A stretch of DNA of 64,000 bases from Aphelenchoides besseyi (taxonomy: Eukaryota; Nematoda; Chromadorea; Rhabditida; Aphelenchoididae). Each line of letters starts with the position of its first letter. Positions within the stretch are counted from its first letter, which is position 1. Position numbers and translations under genes: made by a program. The notes beneath the pieces are model-generated. The model had not been told where the DNA came from. It made no database searches and worked only from the letters and a program-made list of their open reading frames with translations. The stretch is taken from assembly GCA_024699855.1 (NCBI GenBank), contig JAMPIQ010000002.1, positions 13,082,001-13,146,000 on the forward strand. The letters run 5' to 3'. Positions 37,310 to 50,003 of the stretch are shown piece by piece.

Positions 37310-38297
37310 CTATTCGTTAGAGTCCAACACTTCATTCATCAACTCTTCTTCTTTGCGATCTTCATCTGATGAGCGTGAATTGAACCTGTAATATCTTAGC
37401 ATTACGTTCTTATGGTTTATAACTCAAGGTTTTTGATTCCTAATACCGTAGTACAAAGCACCCACTGAGTAGTAATATCGGGGTCCTGTGCGACAATTAA
37501 GGTATTTTGTGAACTTGACTGCTTCTCCGAACATAATGTAAAGAGCGTTGTCTTTTGGATATACACGTTTCTAAGATAGATGTTAGTGAATGAGAAGAAA
37601 CTCGAGGCTTATATGAGAAAGCAAACGATTACCTTAAATCCATTAAAAACATAACTGGTGTACCCGTGCGCTTTCTCCAGCCGTTCGCTGAAATGCGTCA
37701 AAAACAACGAAACAGCCAAACAGTATTCTTTCGATTATGCGTCGAATTCCATCCGATTGCCCGTCATTGTATAGGAACCGTGTTTAAATCGATTAACAAA
37801 TGGAACTAATTCGACGTCTTATATGCTCACAAAAATCAAAATGTTGAAGTAATCGTTCATCTTCTGATGAACCGGCAATTTCAGAAAGCTCTGGATCCAA
37901 TCTGATTCCTTTCATACCTAAAAGTTTGTGGTTAATTAAGTTTCCTGCAATCAAATTGCCCGAAGGCGTTGGTGAGTTGTTAACCGTGAATTGCTCATCG
38001 TAAAGGGATGTTGATGCCCATTCTTTTGAAAGATCGATCATCTTCTGAGAGAACTTGTTAGGTATTTGCATTGCTCGTGTGGTTGGATTTCCGGATACTG
38101 TGGCCAAAGTAAGTGACTTCAAGCAAACCTCTTAATAGAAACTGCAACCTAAGGACGCTGAAGAAACGTTCGATTTTTGGAAAGTACGACAAGTCCGACT
38201 CGCGATGCACGTGGCCTTGGAAATCTGTGAGAGGAATCTCGGCTTTTCGGTCGAGCAGAAATCTTTTGCAAACGCAAATTGTTCTTGTCGTGCTCAT
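37310..38297 (-). CDS. Unrecognised five-exon protein, about 245 residues
   Basis: Minus-strand exons: 38157-38297, 37807-38116 (donor may instead be 37816), 37633-37727, 37455-37570 (donor may instead be 37447), 37310-37385. Introns of ~40-80 nt keep one reading frame. The sequence looks like a compact folded protein: LTDFQGHVHRESDLSYFPKI, then ERLLQHFDFCEHIRR, CLAVSLFLTHFSERLEKAHG, and FKKRVYPKDNALYIMFGEAV followed by NCRTGPRYYYSVGAL. It ends in an acidic tail (SSDEDRKEEELMNEVLDSNE). There is no signal peptide or clear membrane span. I do not recognise the family. Acceptors of introns 1 and 2 are AAG, and the two donor ambiguities change only a few residues or the tail. The continuity of plausible protein across five phase-matched exons argues that it is real. 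Confidence 0.62.
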
Positions 38298-39330
38298 AAA
38301 AAGTTCAAGATTTGATGTCCCAAAAGTCTTTTTGTGACATTAAAGAAACACGAACGAATATTCGTGGAAGCGATCAAACTTTAGGTTCGTAGAATGACAA
38401 TGAATACATTGATGTATTGGTATGCAATTTCAAATTAGTGGTTGAGAATTGATTGAAAGCCACACAAGGATGTGTATAAATTGATATGCTAATTTTAATT
38501 GCTTTGAATTTCTGCGTAATTACTCGTGATGGTTTGGTCCAACAAACCGACATTAATAGATTGTCAACATTGTTATTCGCTATTGGGTTCGTTTTTTGTC
38601 CCGAGTTCGACAAGTTAGAAAAGTTGGTGTCAACGCAAATGACACGTTGGAACTAGCAATCATAAGTGGAACGCGACGCCACTTGTGTGCTTCACATGCA
38701 GCGGTTAATTTGCCCGGATACGAGTCGGGTTGATCGCCGGAAGATTGCAAGACCATTCGGATGTTCCGACCGCCGGACAAAAAAACGTAAAAGATGAAAA
38801 TCTGGATCTACCCTCAAAGCCTGACTTCAATGCTCTGGTTTTTACTCTCAAGAATTCGACTTTTCGACTCCCCCACTCAACGCCTGCTGTTAGTACGGAG
38901 ACGCCGAAGGTGCGAGAATTAGTCAGATCGTTTGGAACAAAGCAAACGCACCACAATTGAGGCCTTCGAATTTCAAATCCACAGATTCCGCATCAATAGC
39001 CAAGGTACGCACGTTTTCTGGAGCGAAGATCAGCGCACAAATCCGCGCCTCCGCTGTTGTCCCACGAAGTTGGCCGATTGGACGCCGCCTTTTCGTTTTG
39101 CTGCCACGTTCTCATTCCCGATCACCAGCTGTCGCTCTACGAGCCTCTGGCTGTCTTGAAAGCACTCAAAATCCTCGCTACAACCTGAACTCCCCACGAT
39201 ATCCCGCCCGACAACGAGGATTTTTTCTTCTTTTCCCAATCACTCGGCCTACCGATTCGCCTTCGCAGCCACCGCTGCCGAATTCTTCTCCAACTCGCTC
39301 GCTTTAACACGCGAACAACTCACTAAAACC
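38298..39330. other. 5' flank of the myosin light chain gene
   Basis: No supported gene. Bases ~39000-39300 are noticeably C/T- and C/G-richer than surrounding intergenic DNA and carry long open frames on both strands, as expected from base composition in the leader or promoter of a highly expressed muscle gene. Confidence 0.4.
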
Positions 39331-40169
39331 ATGCCGAACCAAAACGGTAAGTTCCCGACTGTTCTTTCAATCGAATGAGCTGATTTCACTTTTCGTTAAC
39401 CTTCCACTCGATTTTCTTTTCAACGGTTTTGTTGAAAGGATTGTTCGATTAATCGACTTGATTCCATTCGAACGTCTGTGTGTCATGAGTTTACGTTTCG
39501 TTTTTAGAACTCAAAGAGATCTTCAACCTGTACGACGAGGAGTTGGACGGTAAGATCGATGGCACCCAAATTGGCGATGTTGTTCGCGCCGCCGGTTTGA
39601 AACCCACAAACGCTGCCGTCTGGAAGGCTTCTGGCCAGGAATACAAACGAAAAGGCGAAAAGCGTCTCACCTTCGAAGAATGGCTTCCAATTTACGAGCA
39701 ATTGACCAAGGAAAAGGTTAGGGAATAGAAAGAATTCAATTTTCTTGTTTATTCGAATTTGATTGCTAATCAATCATAACTTCTTTAATCGATTACCAAA
39801 AAACTTTCAGGACGCTGGCACTTTTGCCGACTTCATGGAGGGATTGAAAGTGTTCGACAAGGAAGAATGCGGCAAAATCTTATCCGCTGAATTGCGACAC
39901 ATTCTGTTGGCTCTTGGTGAGCGTTTGAGCACCGAAGAAGTCGACGAATTGCTCAAAGGTGTTGAAGACTCCGAAGGACTCGTCAACTACGAAGGTGAGA
40001 GTTAGAACCCGAAGCACTGTCCGTTTGAGTTTTGATTGTTTTTGGCAGCTTTTCATTGCATGTTGATCTATTCGATTACATAACCTTTTTTGCTTAAACG
40101 ATTGATTAACCTTGGTGATTTTCAGCATTCATCAAGAAGGTCATGGCTGGACCGTTCCCCGAGGATTAA
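39331..40169 (+). CDS. mlc-3: Essential (alkali) myosin light chain
   Basis: Four exons in phase: 39331-39346, 39508-39716, 39811-39994, 40126-40169, giving 150 residues (C. elegans MLC-3 is ~153). It stabilises the lever arm of muscle myosin II. Four degenerate EF hands are present: the first loop reads [20 protein letters not shown], the second is around [14 protein letters not shown], the third is [18 protein letters not shown] with family phrase [17 protein letters not shown], and the fourth is [17 protein letters not shown]. The protein ends AGPFPED. Exon 1 encodes only MPNQN plus one base, as in many light-chain genes. Codon usage is more C/G-ending than in neighbours, consistent with high expression. 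Confidence 0.95.
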
Positions 40170-40241
40170 GCGAACGAAATTGCGAGGATGGTAAAAGCGA
40201 GACATCTACCTGATTATCCCCCATCATCTAAATTTCTGCAA

Positions 40242-40247
40242 AATAAA
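40242..40247 (+). terminator. Polyadenylation signal AATAAA (myosin light chain)
   Basis: AATAAA 73 bases past the stop codon. Confidence 0.65.
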
Positions 40248-42110
40248 ATTTTCCGTGTTTTTCGCCTTTTGTTTTATTCAAATGTTGAAAACTCGCAGAG
40301 TCGTCTTTTGATTCCACGTTCTAACCGCCGTTTTCTAAACTGTTCCAATCGTACGGTTCCGTTCAACGGCTCGTACTTCGCTTTCCATCAACACGCGCAG
40401 CCAACAACGCGCCGGAAATTCGTTTCTCCTGTAGATTTTAGTTTCATTCTGCAAAACTTTTTTCTTTTCTTCATCATTTTAACATCCATTTTCCAACGGT
40501 CACATACTACTCAAATGACAGGTGAGAAGTTCTTCCGCCAACGACAGAACTCGATAGTAATCACCATCTTCGTTTTACAATGTAAAATGACTGTTCATTT
40601 GGAAGTTTTCGTCGAGTTTGTCTTCGTCTCTTTCTATTCCACCATTCGTTAAAACCACGAATCATTAGGGCAAAAGTTTTAACAACACCACTCTTCAATC
40701 ACAACATCGATTGAGGTATGGCAGGCAAATTTAACATCATCAGTGTGTTTGTTAGACTTCTTTGAATGTCATTTAATCTTCTTCTTTCTCTTCTTTATAT
40801 GTTCTCCATTATTCCCTTCTCATTCGAATGGATTACTTACCTTTTCTCTATTAACTTGTTTCGTTCTTAATTGTTATGCCCGCTTCTCATATTTCAAATC
40901 GCTCAACAATTCGGTCGAGACTAAAATGAACTGCACACTAATGGGGCACATGTTGTTCTCCCCATCTATTCGCCCCCATCGTTTCTTTTTTGTCGATCAT
41001 TATTCCGTGTGTTTACACTACAGTAAATGTTTGAACGGCAATTGAATTTTTTCGAATACCATAACGTTAATCTCGTTTTTTATCATCTGATACCGAACTT
41101 CCGTTTCTGTTCACATTTTCCGATTGTCCGGCGCTTTCGGCTGCGTTCGTTGAGCGGAGAACCAAAAGAAGTTGGTTGTGGGTTTTGATTTCTTCAATTT
41201 CGCTGTTTTGGTTCTCACGGATAGTCAAATTACTGTCAACGGATATTTTCACGTGACATTGAATTTGAACTGGTTTCCTGTTTGTCGCTTGTATGTTGGG
41301 AACACGCATTTGGTGAACATGTCAACCCGATCACGTTGTCAGGAAAAAGCGGTGTCTCTTTGGCTGTGAATTTTGCACGAAGACGTAGATCAGCCATGCC
41401 ACTAGCAGCATTAGATTTGGGACGAGAGGACCAAGCAAGCGGTTTCTGGGAAGCCCGATCAGTGCGTGGGTGTGACGTCGGGTTTTTTGCTTTGCATTCC
41501 GGTCGTCAAGCTGAAGAAGTCGTGACGACAGGCAGAACGAAATGTTACGTTGTCTCATGCACGACGCAACAAAGAGGAGAATTTCGTGGAGCGGACAAAC
41601 AGATCACTTTCGACCCGCGGAATCGAAAAGAATCAACAAGTGTTTTCCAGTTAATGTTCAACATAAAACAATCACCGCTATTGAACTGCGGTTTCGGTGT
41701 CATTTCGAAAAAGACCGTATATTCGTATGTACAACTAAAGTGGTTACCATAAAGAACCTACCGTACTAGTCGTTGAAGAACAGTTAATTTCAACTTAAGT
41801 TCGAAAATACAAACTTCTTGTCAACAATTTGCATAGAAATAGAGTGGACGATAGAAGTGCCAAGCGGTATCATTTCATGCCCTTCGAGTTGTATTTATTT
41901 TAAGACAAGTGAATCACGAGTTGTTGCGTCAAGAGACTTGAAAATACTGCACATTTATTTGTACGTACCGACCAACAACAGAGTTACTATGTTTGTTCAA
42001 GTGGATTGATAAGCCGAGATAAACTGATGAACGAATTTAAAGGTTTTTGGAATGTGAAACAGACAAATATAAAGTTATGATAAGAGGAAGGTCAACGGTT
42101 GTTTCTATTT
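40248..42110. other. Intergenic between myosin light chain and globin
   Basis: No supported gene. The stretch to ~41050 is T/C-rich on the plus strand. A minus-strand AATAAA at 41894-41899 lies 212 bases past the globin stop and may be its polyadenylation signal. Confidence 0.4.
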
Positions 42111-43385
42111 TTACTCGTCAATATCAATCGAAACGTTCGTGCTATTTTGCTTCAATAGCATACGATGTTGGGGAAGAGAAGAGCGACGTTGTTGTCGAAT
42201 TTCAGCATAATAACCATCGCGTACACCCGAAAACATGAACGCCATCAACTGACTCCATGCCAACAAGGTCTCGCATCGTTTATGAGCGCCGTTGTCCAAT
42301 TTAACACATTCAGCAATCGTAGCATCGGCAATAATCGAGAAGTATTCCGGACGAAATCCGTAGTTACACAAAGACACATGTAAACGCCCGAACATCTTCG
42401 AAATTTCGGTGATCTAAGAACCATGGATTAAACATCTTGCATTTGTATCAGGACTTACGATGTCCGCATTCTCAATATTACTCACACAGTCACTAATGAA
42501 ATTGTAAAGTTCGGCAGCCAATTCTTCAACACGATCTTCGCTCAAATAAGCCAAAAAGTTTTTCATTTCGGAGCGCAATGTTGTCGCTCGTTTCAAAATC
42601 TGATGACCTATGGTTGGCCTAAAAAGAAGGAAATGATCGAGAGTTGATGTCGTTCACGTACTTCGCATTTTTGTAGCACTGTTGGATTCGCAAACGAGTC
42701 AACGACGGCAAAGTGCCGTTGGATGAACGTCGACTTCCGGATCCACTGTTGTTGTTACTGCCGTTTTGATTCGATTGCACGGACTAAAATGGTAGTTATA
42801 TTGAGAGTCTATTTTCGTGTTAATTTCCGTTTTAATTTCTGTTTGTACATCTACGGTTTTAGAACTGAAAACGTTTGAGAACTTTCTATTCTGGGTATGG
42901 GAAAGTACAAAAATACATTTGCCTTTAGGCAAAATTTCGAATATAAACTACGAAGTATCTATCACAAACAAAACGCGAACATAAACAGATCTTTAGTTGA
43001 AAACAACTGATGATAGAAACTAACCTGACAATCCGTTTTCATTTGCTGCGAACATAATGAACGACTTCTTCGACGATTGGATTGCGAATTCGGAGCTTCC
43101 AGAGACATGACCATATCGGTGCAGGAACCTTTTCGTATGTTGTTGTTATTGTTGTTTGTACCGTAGTAGAGCGAAGGATCAAAGTCGGGTACAAGAAGAT
43201 GTTGACCAGAAGAAGTGAAACCGTTCGGAGTGCTCGCACGTGTCGGTAATTCGCTAACACTGATTCCTGGTGTGTAATAGTCAACGTTGAATTGATGATT
43301 GTGTTGACGGTGTTGTGAAGTTTTTCGAGAGACTGCTTTCGCTGCGGGGCCACCTATTCCTCCGTTACCGTTGAATCCGCAATCA
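42111..43385 (-). CDS. Globin with long N-terminal low-complexity extension (5' end unresolved)
   Basis: Minus-strand exons in phase: 43025-43385 (or longer 5'), 42662-42783, 42459-42618, 42111-42413, about 315 residues visible. The globin fold starts near LTRLRIQQCYKNAKPTIGHQ (helix A/B). It continues through LRSEMKNFLAYL (CD Phe) and EELAAELYNFISDCVSNIE (helix E), then MFGRLHVSLCNYGFRPEYF with the presumed proximal His, and ends with LLAWSQLMAFMFSGVRDGYY (helix H). By eye the distal E7 position is not His and aligns to Glu. About 160 residues before the fold are Ser/Asn/Arg-rich with an (Asn)6 run and resemble no domain. Such extended globins occur among the many nematode glb genes. The first exon is uncertain: a candidate MSLII-encoding exon ends at 43654, but an uninterrupted upstream frame also exists. 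Confidence 0.8.
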
Positions 43386-46300
43386 CTGAAATCGTTTTGT
43401 GAGCGAAACTGATCGTAGAAACGTTGATAATTAGGAATTGGTGAGAAGGCAAACGAATAAGAGAATTCGCTCAAAAAGACAATTTCAGTTGAAAAACGTG
43501 CTCTTATTTTCAATACAATTATTGATAGACAGAAGCGAATTGTAAAACGAGATGTCATCGAACTTTGTACTCGAAGAGAAACAGCGAACTCGAAGGAGTT
43601 CTCCGCTTTTGGAATGTAAATTGGAAACCGTAAAAGTTGGAAAATCACCAAATAATGAGCGACATTTCTCGACTGTCGAAGATGAACGTGTCAGGAAACA
43701 ACCAGTCGACCAAAAATAAGGTCGTCTGCAGTTCTCTCATGACAACAAGTGTACTTACAAATGTATTCGTCTTATAAATTCACTAATTTTTCCAACATTA
43801 GAAGCAGTACAAGTTTAATGAACGCACGTAAAAGGAAACGAGATTAAGGTGCGAAAAAACAATTCGCACGTGTCGTTACGTTTTGGGATTTTTATAAGTG
43901 AACCGACTAAATAAACTTGATTTGTGTCTGAACGAAGGTAAATCCAGGAGTTTTTAAGACCATAACCGTTGAGTCAACAACATCATAGAGAGATATAATC
44001 TCATAGTACGATTTTCATCTTCGAGTTTTTGGATAAGAAAACTTGGAAGTAATCAGTGGCCCCTTTGACAATGGAAATTAAAGAACAGTGTCACGAAACG
44101 GTCGAAGAGCAACTGCGGAAATGTGTACGAACGTCTCATCTCCTTTTGGCACGAAACTTAACGTTCCACCACAATCGGTCAGCTGGCGCCTTCCTTATTA
44201 GCCCTGAAGGCAAATGTTCGAACGGTGTGAGCAAAAAATGACCGTCACCGTCAATCACGAATAAACACGCGCCACCCATTTCCCAGCAAATCTTTTCGAA
44301 CTTTGATAGCAATTGTTTATGAATGGTTGTTGAACTTTGAAGACTATGTCAGGAGAGGGAACAGACCGCTTCGTAGGGCTTCGGATTCTCATCAAAGTTC
44401 GCGGCACCACCTGGTCGCTGGTCATCGGATTTAAAAGTCTCGATAACAGCAAGAACGTGATGGGAATGATGAACTCGAGTGTTTTGAATGATCAGATTTG
44501 GAAATTCGCCTTCACAAGATTCTGCAAATCCCAAACATTCAAAGTGCGTGAGTTTCTTCGCGGTTGTTATGCACAGACAAATTCTTCCGAAATCGCAAGC
44601 AAAAGATGAAAGACCGAAAAACAACAAACAAGCGCATTAATAGTGTTGATGTTTCAGAAATCATTTGCTTCGTAACGAACATCTTACAGTTTTTGTTACA
44701 ACAAAACGTTATGGTTTTTAAACAAATTCGCTTCATTGTTTTCTGGTTGGTATGCAGAAAGAACGCAGTGTTTTCGAATATCAAAGTCAAATGTACAGTT
44801 TTGGAACAAACAAGTGATGAGTTTAAACGGCGAAACAAAAAGAACATCGTGTGGGAAAATCAACAAGTGGATGGTGGTTTTTAAAAGGAAGTTTTTGCCA
44901 AATCAACGACACTTCACGGGTTTAAGTTTGCAAAGTTACCTTTCCAACGACTCGGTTCGACGATTCTGTTCACTTAGAATCCGCTTTTTCGTACATTTCG
45001 GTGCATAACGACGCTGACGAGCCGATCGTGGTGCTTGTCCTTCTATCGACATGTCTTTGGACGAGAAGACGGCAGACGTTTCGTTCCCCATTGATGCGAA
45101 TTATGACAATTAGAGCGATGAATTGGAAATCCAGAGAACTGTTTTACAGTACGAAAGTGCGTCGATTGGACTTCAAGTGCTTCTGTGTACCTTCAAACTC
45201 GCTCAGAGTTCCGTGAATTCAACAACTACTTGTTTTGTGTCTTAAAACCAAATTTGATTATGTTGGTCGAGGTCCGCGTAAAAGCTTATTTGCACGATGT
45301 AAAAGATAAAAACAAACAGAAATTAAAGTCAATTATTCGCTACAAACTCGTTGTGAACACGTAACTCGTTATTAAAATCGAACACACGAATGAAAATTTA
45401 CGTTCAAATGTTTCTAATAGAAACTTTAAAGTTTTCAATCTAAATGCCATTTTTCGAAGGATATCGTTAAACTGAAAGAGTGAAATCAGGATACGGCTGA
45501 GAGTGTAAACCACAGCAGAACGTGCCTTCATTTTACTACAGAACGGCGAGATTGTTTTATTTACTTAAAACTGTCATGTCCACGTCCATCATTTTAACGC
45601 GTCATAAGAGAATCAACTTCGTATACTGCGATGCTCTTTTCAACTTCCGGACTTGAACTATCTTTTGGAACACAAACGCTAAATCGAACGATGTTGTTAG
45701 CATAGAAATGTTGCATTTCAGACATTTGCAATGATTTCTGATGCATTAGATGTGATGAGTGAGAATAAGCACCGTATCTCAGTTCTCGAATACCCACGAC
45801 GTATGTGGCAAGAAGGAATGCGTAGGAGGCAAGAGAAGATCGTCGAAGCGAATGTGTGTCATAACACACGTCTCATCGTTCCGTCAATATCAAGAGCTAT
45901 CAGAAGTAAACTTTAATAAACGATCGACGAATGGAAAAAACTACCAAATGGGTAGTTTTGTCAGAAAATATCGTCGAAACTAACGCCAACGCAAACAGTA
46001 AAAAGTCGAAAAGCCTCCTCGAGTAAATAAGGAAATTATCTAACGATGCGAATTGAAACACAAGACGACGAACGAAATAGCCGATTAAAATGGATGGTTG
46101 TATACACTTGGTCATTGACCGAAGAAGTCGTAGAAATGAGCACTTCATCAAACCAAAGAACCTAAACTCGTGGTCTAGGACGATAAAACCGTAAACCAGA
46201 TGCCTTCCACCCCCAATTTCCCCTAGGAGAACTTCTAATTTTAGGCTGATTGCTAGTCAAAACAAACGAACTGTTTCACGGAGCGAACGATTGACAAATG

Positions 46301-47533
46301 GAATAAACGAGAAAAAGCTTTTTACGTAATCGAACATCATTCTCCGTACAAATGCAGTTAGTCATCTGTTTATGAACTTGAAAATACGAATAGCTTCGAG
46401 TTCAAGAGAACTTGTTCATAAAAAAAGTCATATCCCGAATTGGAGCGTTGATTTGGTATTCGAGTTGAAGTCCACGGCACGAGAATTCGGGCTCGAAATT
46501 GGAACGAAATTGTTTCAACATTGGGAAAACAATTAAATGAAAACTATTAACGTCCATTTTGGATTGAATTTAAACGCAGAGAGGAAAGAGAAGTGCACCA
46601 AAATTTATAGCACAAGTCATTGAACATTGACATCACGACTCAACTAATAAATGAGGAATGTTCGAAGGATTGTTAATAGAAAAGCGTTGAGTACACGGAA
46701 AAACGTGTGCAACATTAAAGATCGATTTTGAGATTGCGACGACAGGAGAACCGAACATTGAAGGACTTCAAGAAGGCTCTTCAGTAGTCTGAAAACAACT
46801 CGACATTCGTCTCGATTCAACGAAGCCTGTCCCTGATGTTCGAATATGTGTGTCCTTCCATTTCCTAAGGCTCCTCTCTCAACCAATTGGATTATTTAAT
46901 GGGAAATTGAAAGTTAAGATCCAAAACGCAGATATACACACGTCTACGTTGGATGCAAGAAGGAAAAGATTTGCGAAATCCAAATCTAGCAGTCGTTTCT
47001 CGGTGAATCGACAGGTTTCGGATCGATTACTCACTTCCTGTGTACGGTAAAAACGAAAAAAGAGAAATGAATTTCCAACAATAATCTTAATTCTCGTTCA
47101 TGTGCACAAGACCACGTGTTATGCCTCGGGCGTCTCGAACTCCGCCTACCAATTATTTTTATATATCACATAAGCAAAAGGAAGCCGCTAATTTCACGAA
47201 AAACTGTAAAAGTTCCGTTCGAACCAACGACCGTTTCCATATATAGTTTTTTTAATCATAACCGAAATGATACGACAAACATTCACGAACTACACATCCT
47301 TTCGGTTGACTATACTGCTGAGTGTTAAACGTTTCGTAAAGCGGAGATGTCCGTTCCTTCAACTGCACCTAGTTTTTTGCGCATAAAATATGCAAAAACA
47401 GGATAACTCGGCATTTTAAGCGATTTTGTAATGAAAGACGTTTACTTTTTGTTGACTAGAAAACCGTTTTTGTGAAGAACAAGAAAATCAACAATGACTG
47501 TGGAATGAAGAGATTGAAATGTGCTGAGTAATT
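43386..47533. other. 4.1 kb region between globin and KIF3A
   Basis: The left ~300 bases may contain the missing globin 5' exon. Beyond that I see no supported gene. Overlapping ORFs on both strands (for example 44349-44884, 45594-45869) show no family motif or consistent splicing. No repeat array or transposon terminus was recognised. Confidence 0.4.
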
Positions 47534-49913
47534 CTACTCAAGAAGTGCTTTGATTTTGGCTGCTTGTCGATCTCTGAAAAACAATTCGGATTAGATATCC
47601 AATGGTTGTGAACGTACTTCATGGCGGATTTTGGTCGAAAAGATGGACGACCATTGCTAATCGATGGTTGAAGGGGAGTGTCAACATAGTCGCTATACGA
47701 CAAGTAGACCGGTCGAAGTTGAGCCTCGTTGAGTCGTCCAACAAACGGTTCAGTCGGTTTAACGATTCGCATGTTATTTCCTGTGTAAGCAATGCACTTC
47801 AATTGCCATTCGCCGTTCTCGTCGTTCCAACACACGTATTTTTCAATGAGATCAACGTAGTTGTCGGGAATATACGCAGAAATCAACGAGATGTACAATT
47901 TGAGTTCCTTTTGAAGTTGTCGCACATTTTCCAACAAACCCTCCATTTCGCGTTGATGTTCGGAATCGATGTCTTCCAATTCGGCTTTTGTTTGAACGTA
48001 ATTTGTGAAGGCACGTTTCAAACGTTTCGTTTTCACGTTCACTTCTTCTTGTAACGAATTGTACTTCTCTTCGATGTCCAAACGTTCAGCTTGTCGGGTT
48101 TCAAGCCGCTTTCGAAGCTCAGTTTCATTTTGTCGAGCTCGTTCGAATTCACTGCAAATTTCAGATTACAATCATCACGAAATCAGTACCTACATGTTGC
48201 TTTGTTCCAGCAGTTGTGCTTGTTTCTCTGCCTTCTCCAACATATTTTCGCCTCCAACAATCAGCTTTCTTTCAATCAATGCCAACTGATTCATTAGCTT
48301 TTCGTGTTCTGATTTGCTGTTTGCCAGTTCGCGTTCTTTTTGCAAAAGTTCATCCGCCAATCGACGTCGTTCGCCTTCAGCCATCCCACGTTCTTCGTCC
48401 AATTTCTTTCGGCGTTCGAAAATGTCTTGTTCCATGTCGCGTATTCTTTCGTCCCAATGACTGTGAGGCGGTTTGCCATCAGCTTCTGCATCTTCATCGT
48501 CGCTATCACCCGATCCGTCTAAAACAAATTAAGTCGATTGGCGAGTTCAATATCGATACCTTCAGTCTCAAGTTGTCTTCGAAGTTGTTCAATTTCTTGC
48601 TGAAATTTACGCAAAAGAGCATCTTTGGGATCTTCGTTGATTCGAGCAACATTCTTGATGTTTTTAGCTCTGTTTGCATAACGTAAAGTACTTATTGTTT
48701 CATCGTAATTGTATGTTGCCGGACCGATGTTTGCCACCTAAATGGATTGGTTTGGCGATTTTATGAAGCAAACTTTTTACCATAACGGTTTTCGAATTTC
48801 CGCCCAATGAATCTTGTAGAAGACGAGTTAACTTCGAGTTTCGATAAGGAATATGAGTGGCTTTCGAATCCACCAACGCACTAATGACGTTTCCTAATGT
48901 CGAGAGTGAAAGATTGATTTTTGACGCTTCTTTCAATCGATCGCCCGATGCTCCGGTCTTTGTTTGCCGTTCGCTATTAAAAATGTTTAATTGAAAAGTC
49001 AACAATTGTGAATTACCTTCCGGCTAAGTCCACAAGGTGCAATTTGCCGAGAGTTAAGTGCTGATGGTTGTTGATCTTTTCAGAGCACTCGATAGTCACA
49101 GTGAAAAGAGCATGCGAACGTGAGCTCTGTTCATTCATGTTGGTCGCTCCAGTGTGTCCTAAAACCAATACAAGAGTACTCAAATCACAAATTAAACATA
49201 CGATTAATGTTTCCGAACTGCATAATTTTGTACATTTGATCGGCACTAGAAACAGTTAACGGAATCAAATCCTTCACAAATACGCCGATATCCGGTCGTT
49301 CTTTTATCTCCAAGCCATGTTTTTGGTTCTTTGCAAGAAGATCACGAATCTCTTCGTTGTAGATCTCGAGATATGAGACACGAACCAAAAACCTTAAAAT
49401 GAATTTTCAACAATTGAAAACGATTCAAATGCCTACGTTTTGTCCTGTTTACACTTTGCAATGTGATCGAAAATATGAGCAAACGAGTTGGGAATTATTC
49501 CTCGTTCTTCGGGTTTCGAGTCACCACCGGACATCGTGTATGTCTTTCCGGTTCCCGTCTGTCCGTATGCAAAAATAGTTCCTACAAAATAAACAAATCG
49601 ACATTAACATCAACACCCACCATTGTATCCTTTTAGAACATTTTCAACAATCGGACGAGCAACAGCATTGTAGATGGTTATTTGATTTGAGTCCCAATCA
49701 AAAACCTCGTCAAACGTATACGATTTTGTGATTTCCTAAACAAAATAAACTCTCGAACATAAAAGAATTTATACGTACATTCACTGAAGTCTTAACAGAA
49801 ATAGTCTTCGCAATTTTATCGACATGAACTGCCGACCGATGTCCTTGCTGAATTTCTTGGGCTGAAAGCGGACGACATCGTACGACAACTTTAACGTTGT
49901 CGACTTCGTCCAT
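47534..49913 (-). CDS. KIF3A: Kinesin-II motor subunit, KIF3A/KLP-20 type
   Basis: Ten minus-strand exons in phase: 49779-49913, 49621-49735, 49437-49581, 49202-49392, 49017-49158, 48781-48973, 48560-48737, 48194-48518, 47618-48151, 47534-47573, giving 665 residues. Heterotrimeric kinesin-II drives anterograde intraflagellar transport and cilium assembly. The motor opens [17 protein letters not shown], as KIF3A does. The P-loop GQTGTGKT is at 90-97. Switch I (NEQSSRSH) ends near 211, switch II (DLAGSE) is at 239-244, and [19 protein letters not shown] follows. The neck begins [19 protein letters not shown] conserved acidic linker ([15 protein letters not shown]) is at ~367-381, then ~160 residues of coiled coil and a globular tail. 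Intron 3 uses an AAG acceptor. The start is the first in-frame ATG. An RFX X-box candidate lies 77 bp upstream. Confidence 0.95.
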
Positions 49914-49989
49914 AGTTGAGATCCTGTACAATGACTCGAATTCTACAACCGATTGTGTTTTTCGAAGCCTTCAAATTCGTTTTTTTGAG

Positions 49990-50003
49990 GTAACCAAGGA
50001 GAC
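49990..50003 (-). promoter_or_regulatory. Candidate RFX/DAF-19 X-box upstream of KIF3A
   Basis: Plus-strand GTAACCAAGGAGAC (minus-strand GTCTCCTTGGTTAC) matches the ciliary X-box consensus RYYNYYWWRRNRAC at all but one position in either orientation. It lies 77 bp upstream of the KIF3A start codon, inside the 60-250 bp window usual for nematode ciliary genes. Confidence 0.6.

Noticed and set aside
38957..39307. Pro/Ser/Arg-rich 116-codon ORF before the myosin light chain
   Set aside because: Low-complexity translation of a C-rich leader or promoter. Frames are open on both strands because of base composition, and there is no splice link to the light chain.
47602..48054. Plus-strand 150-codon ORF opposite the KIF3A tail
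   Set aside because: It is antisense to the phase-verified KIF3A exon 47618-48151, with no independent motif.
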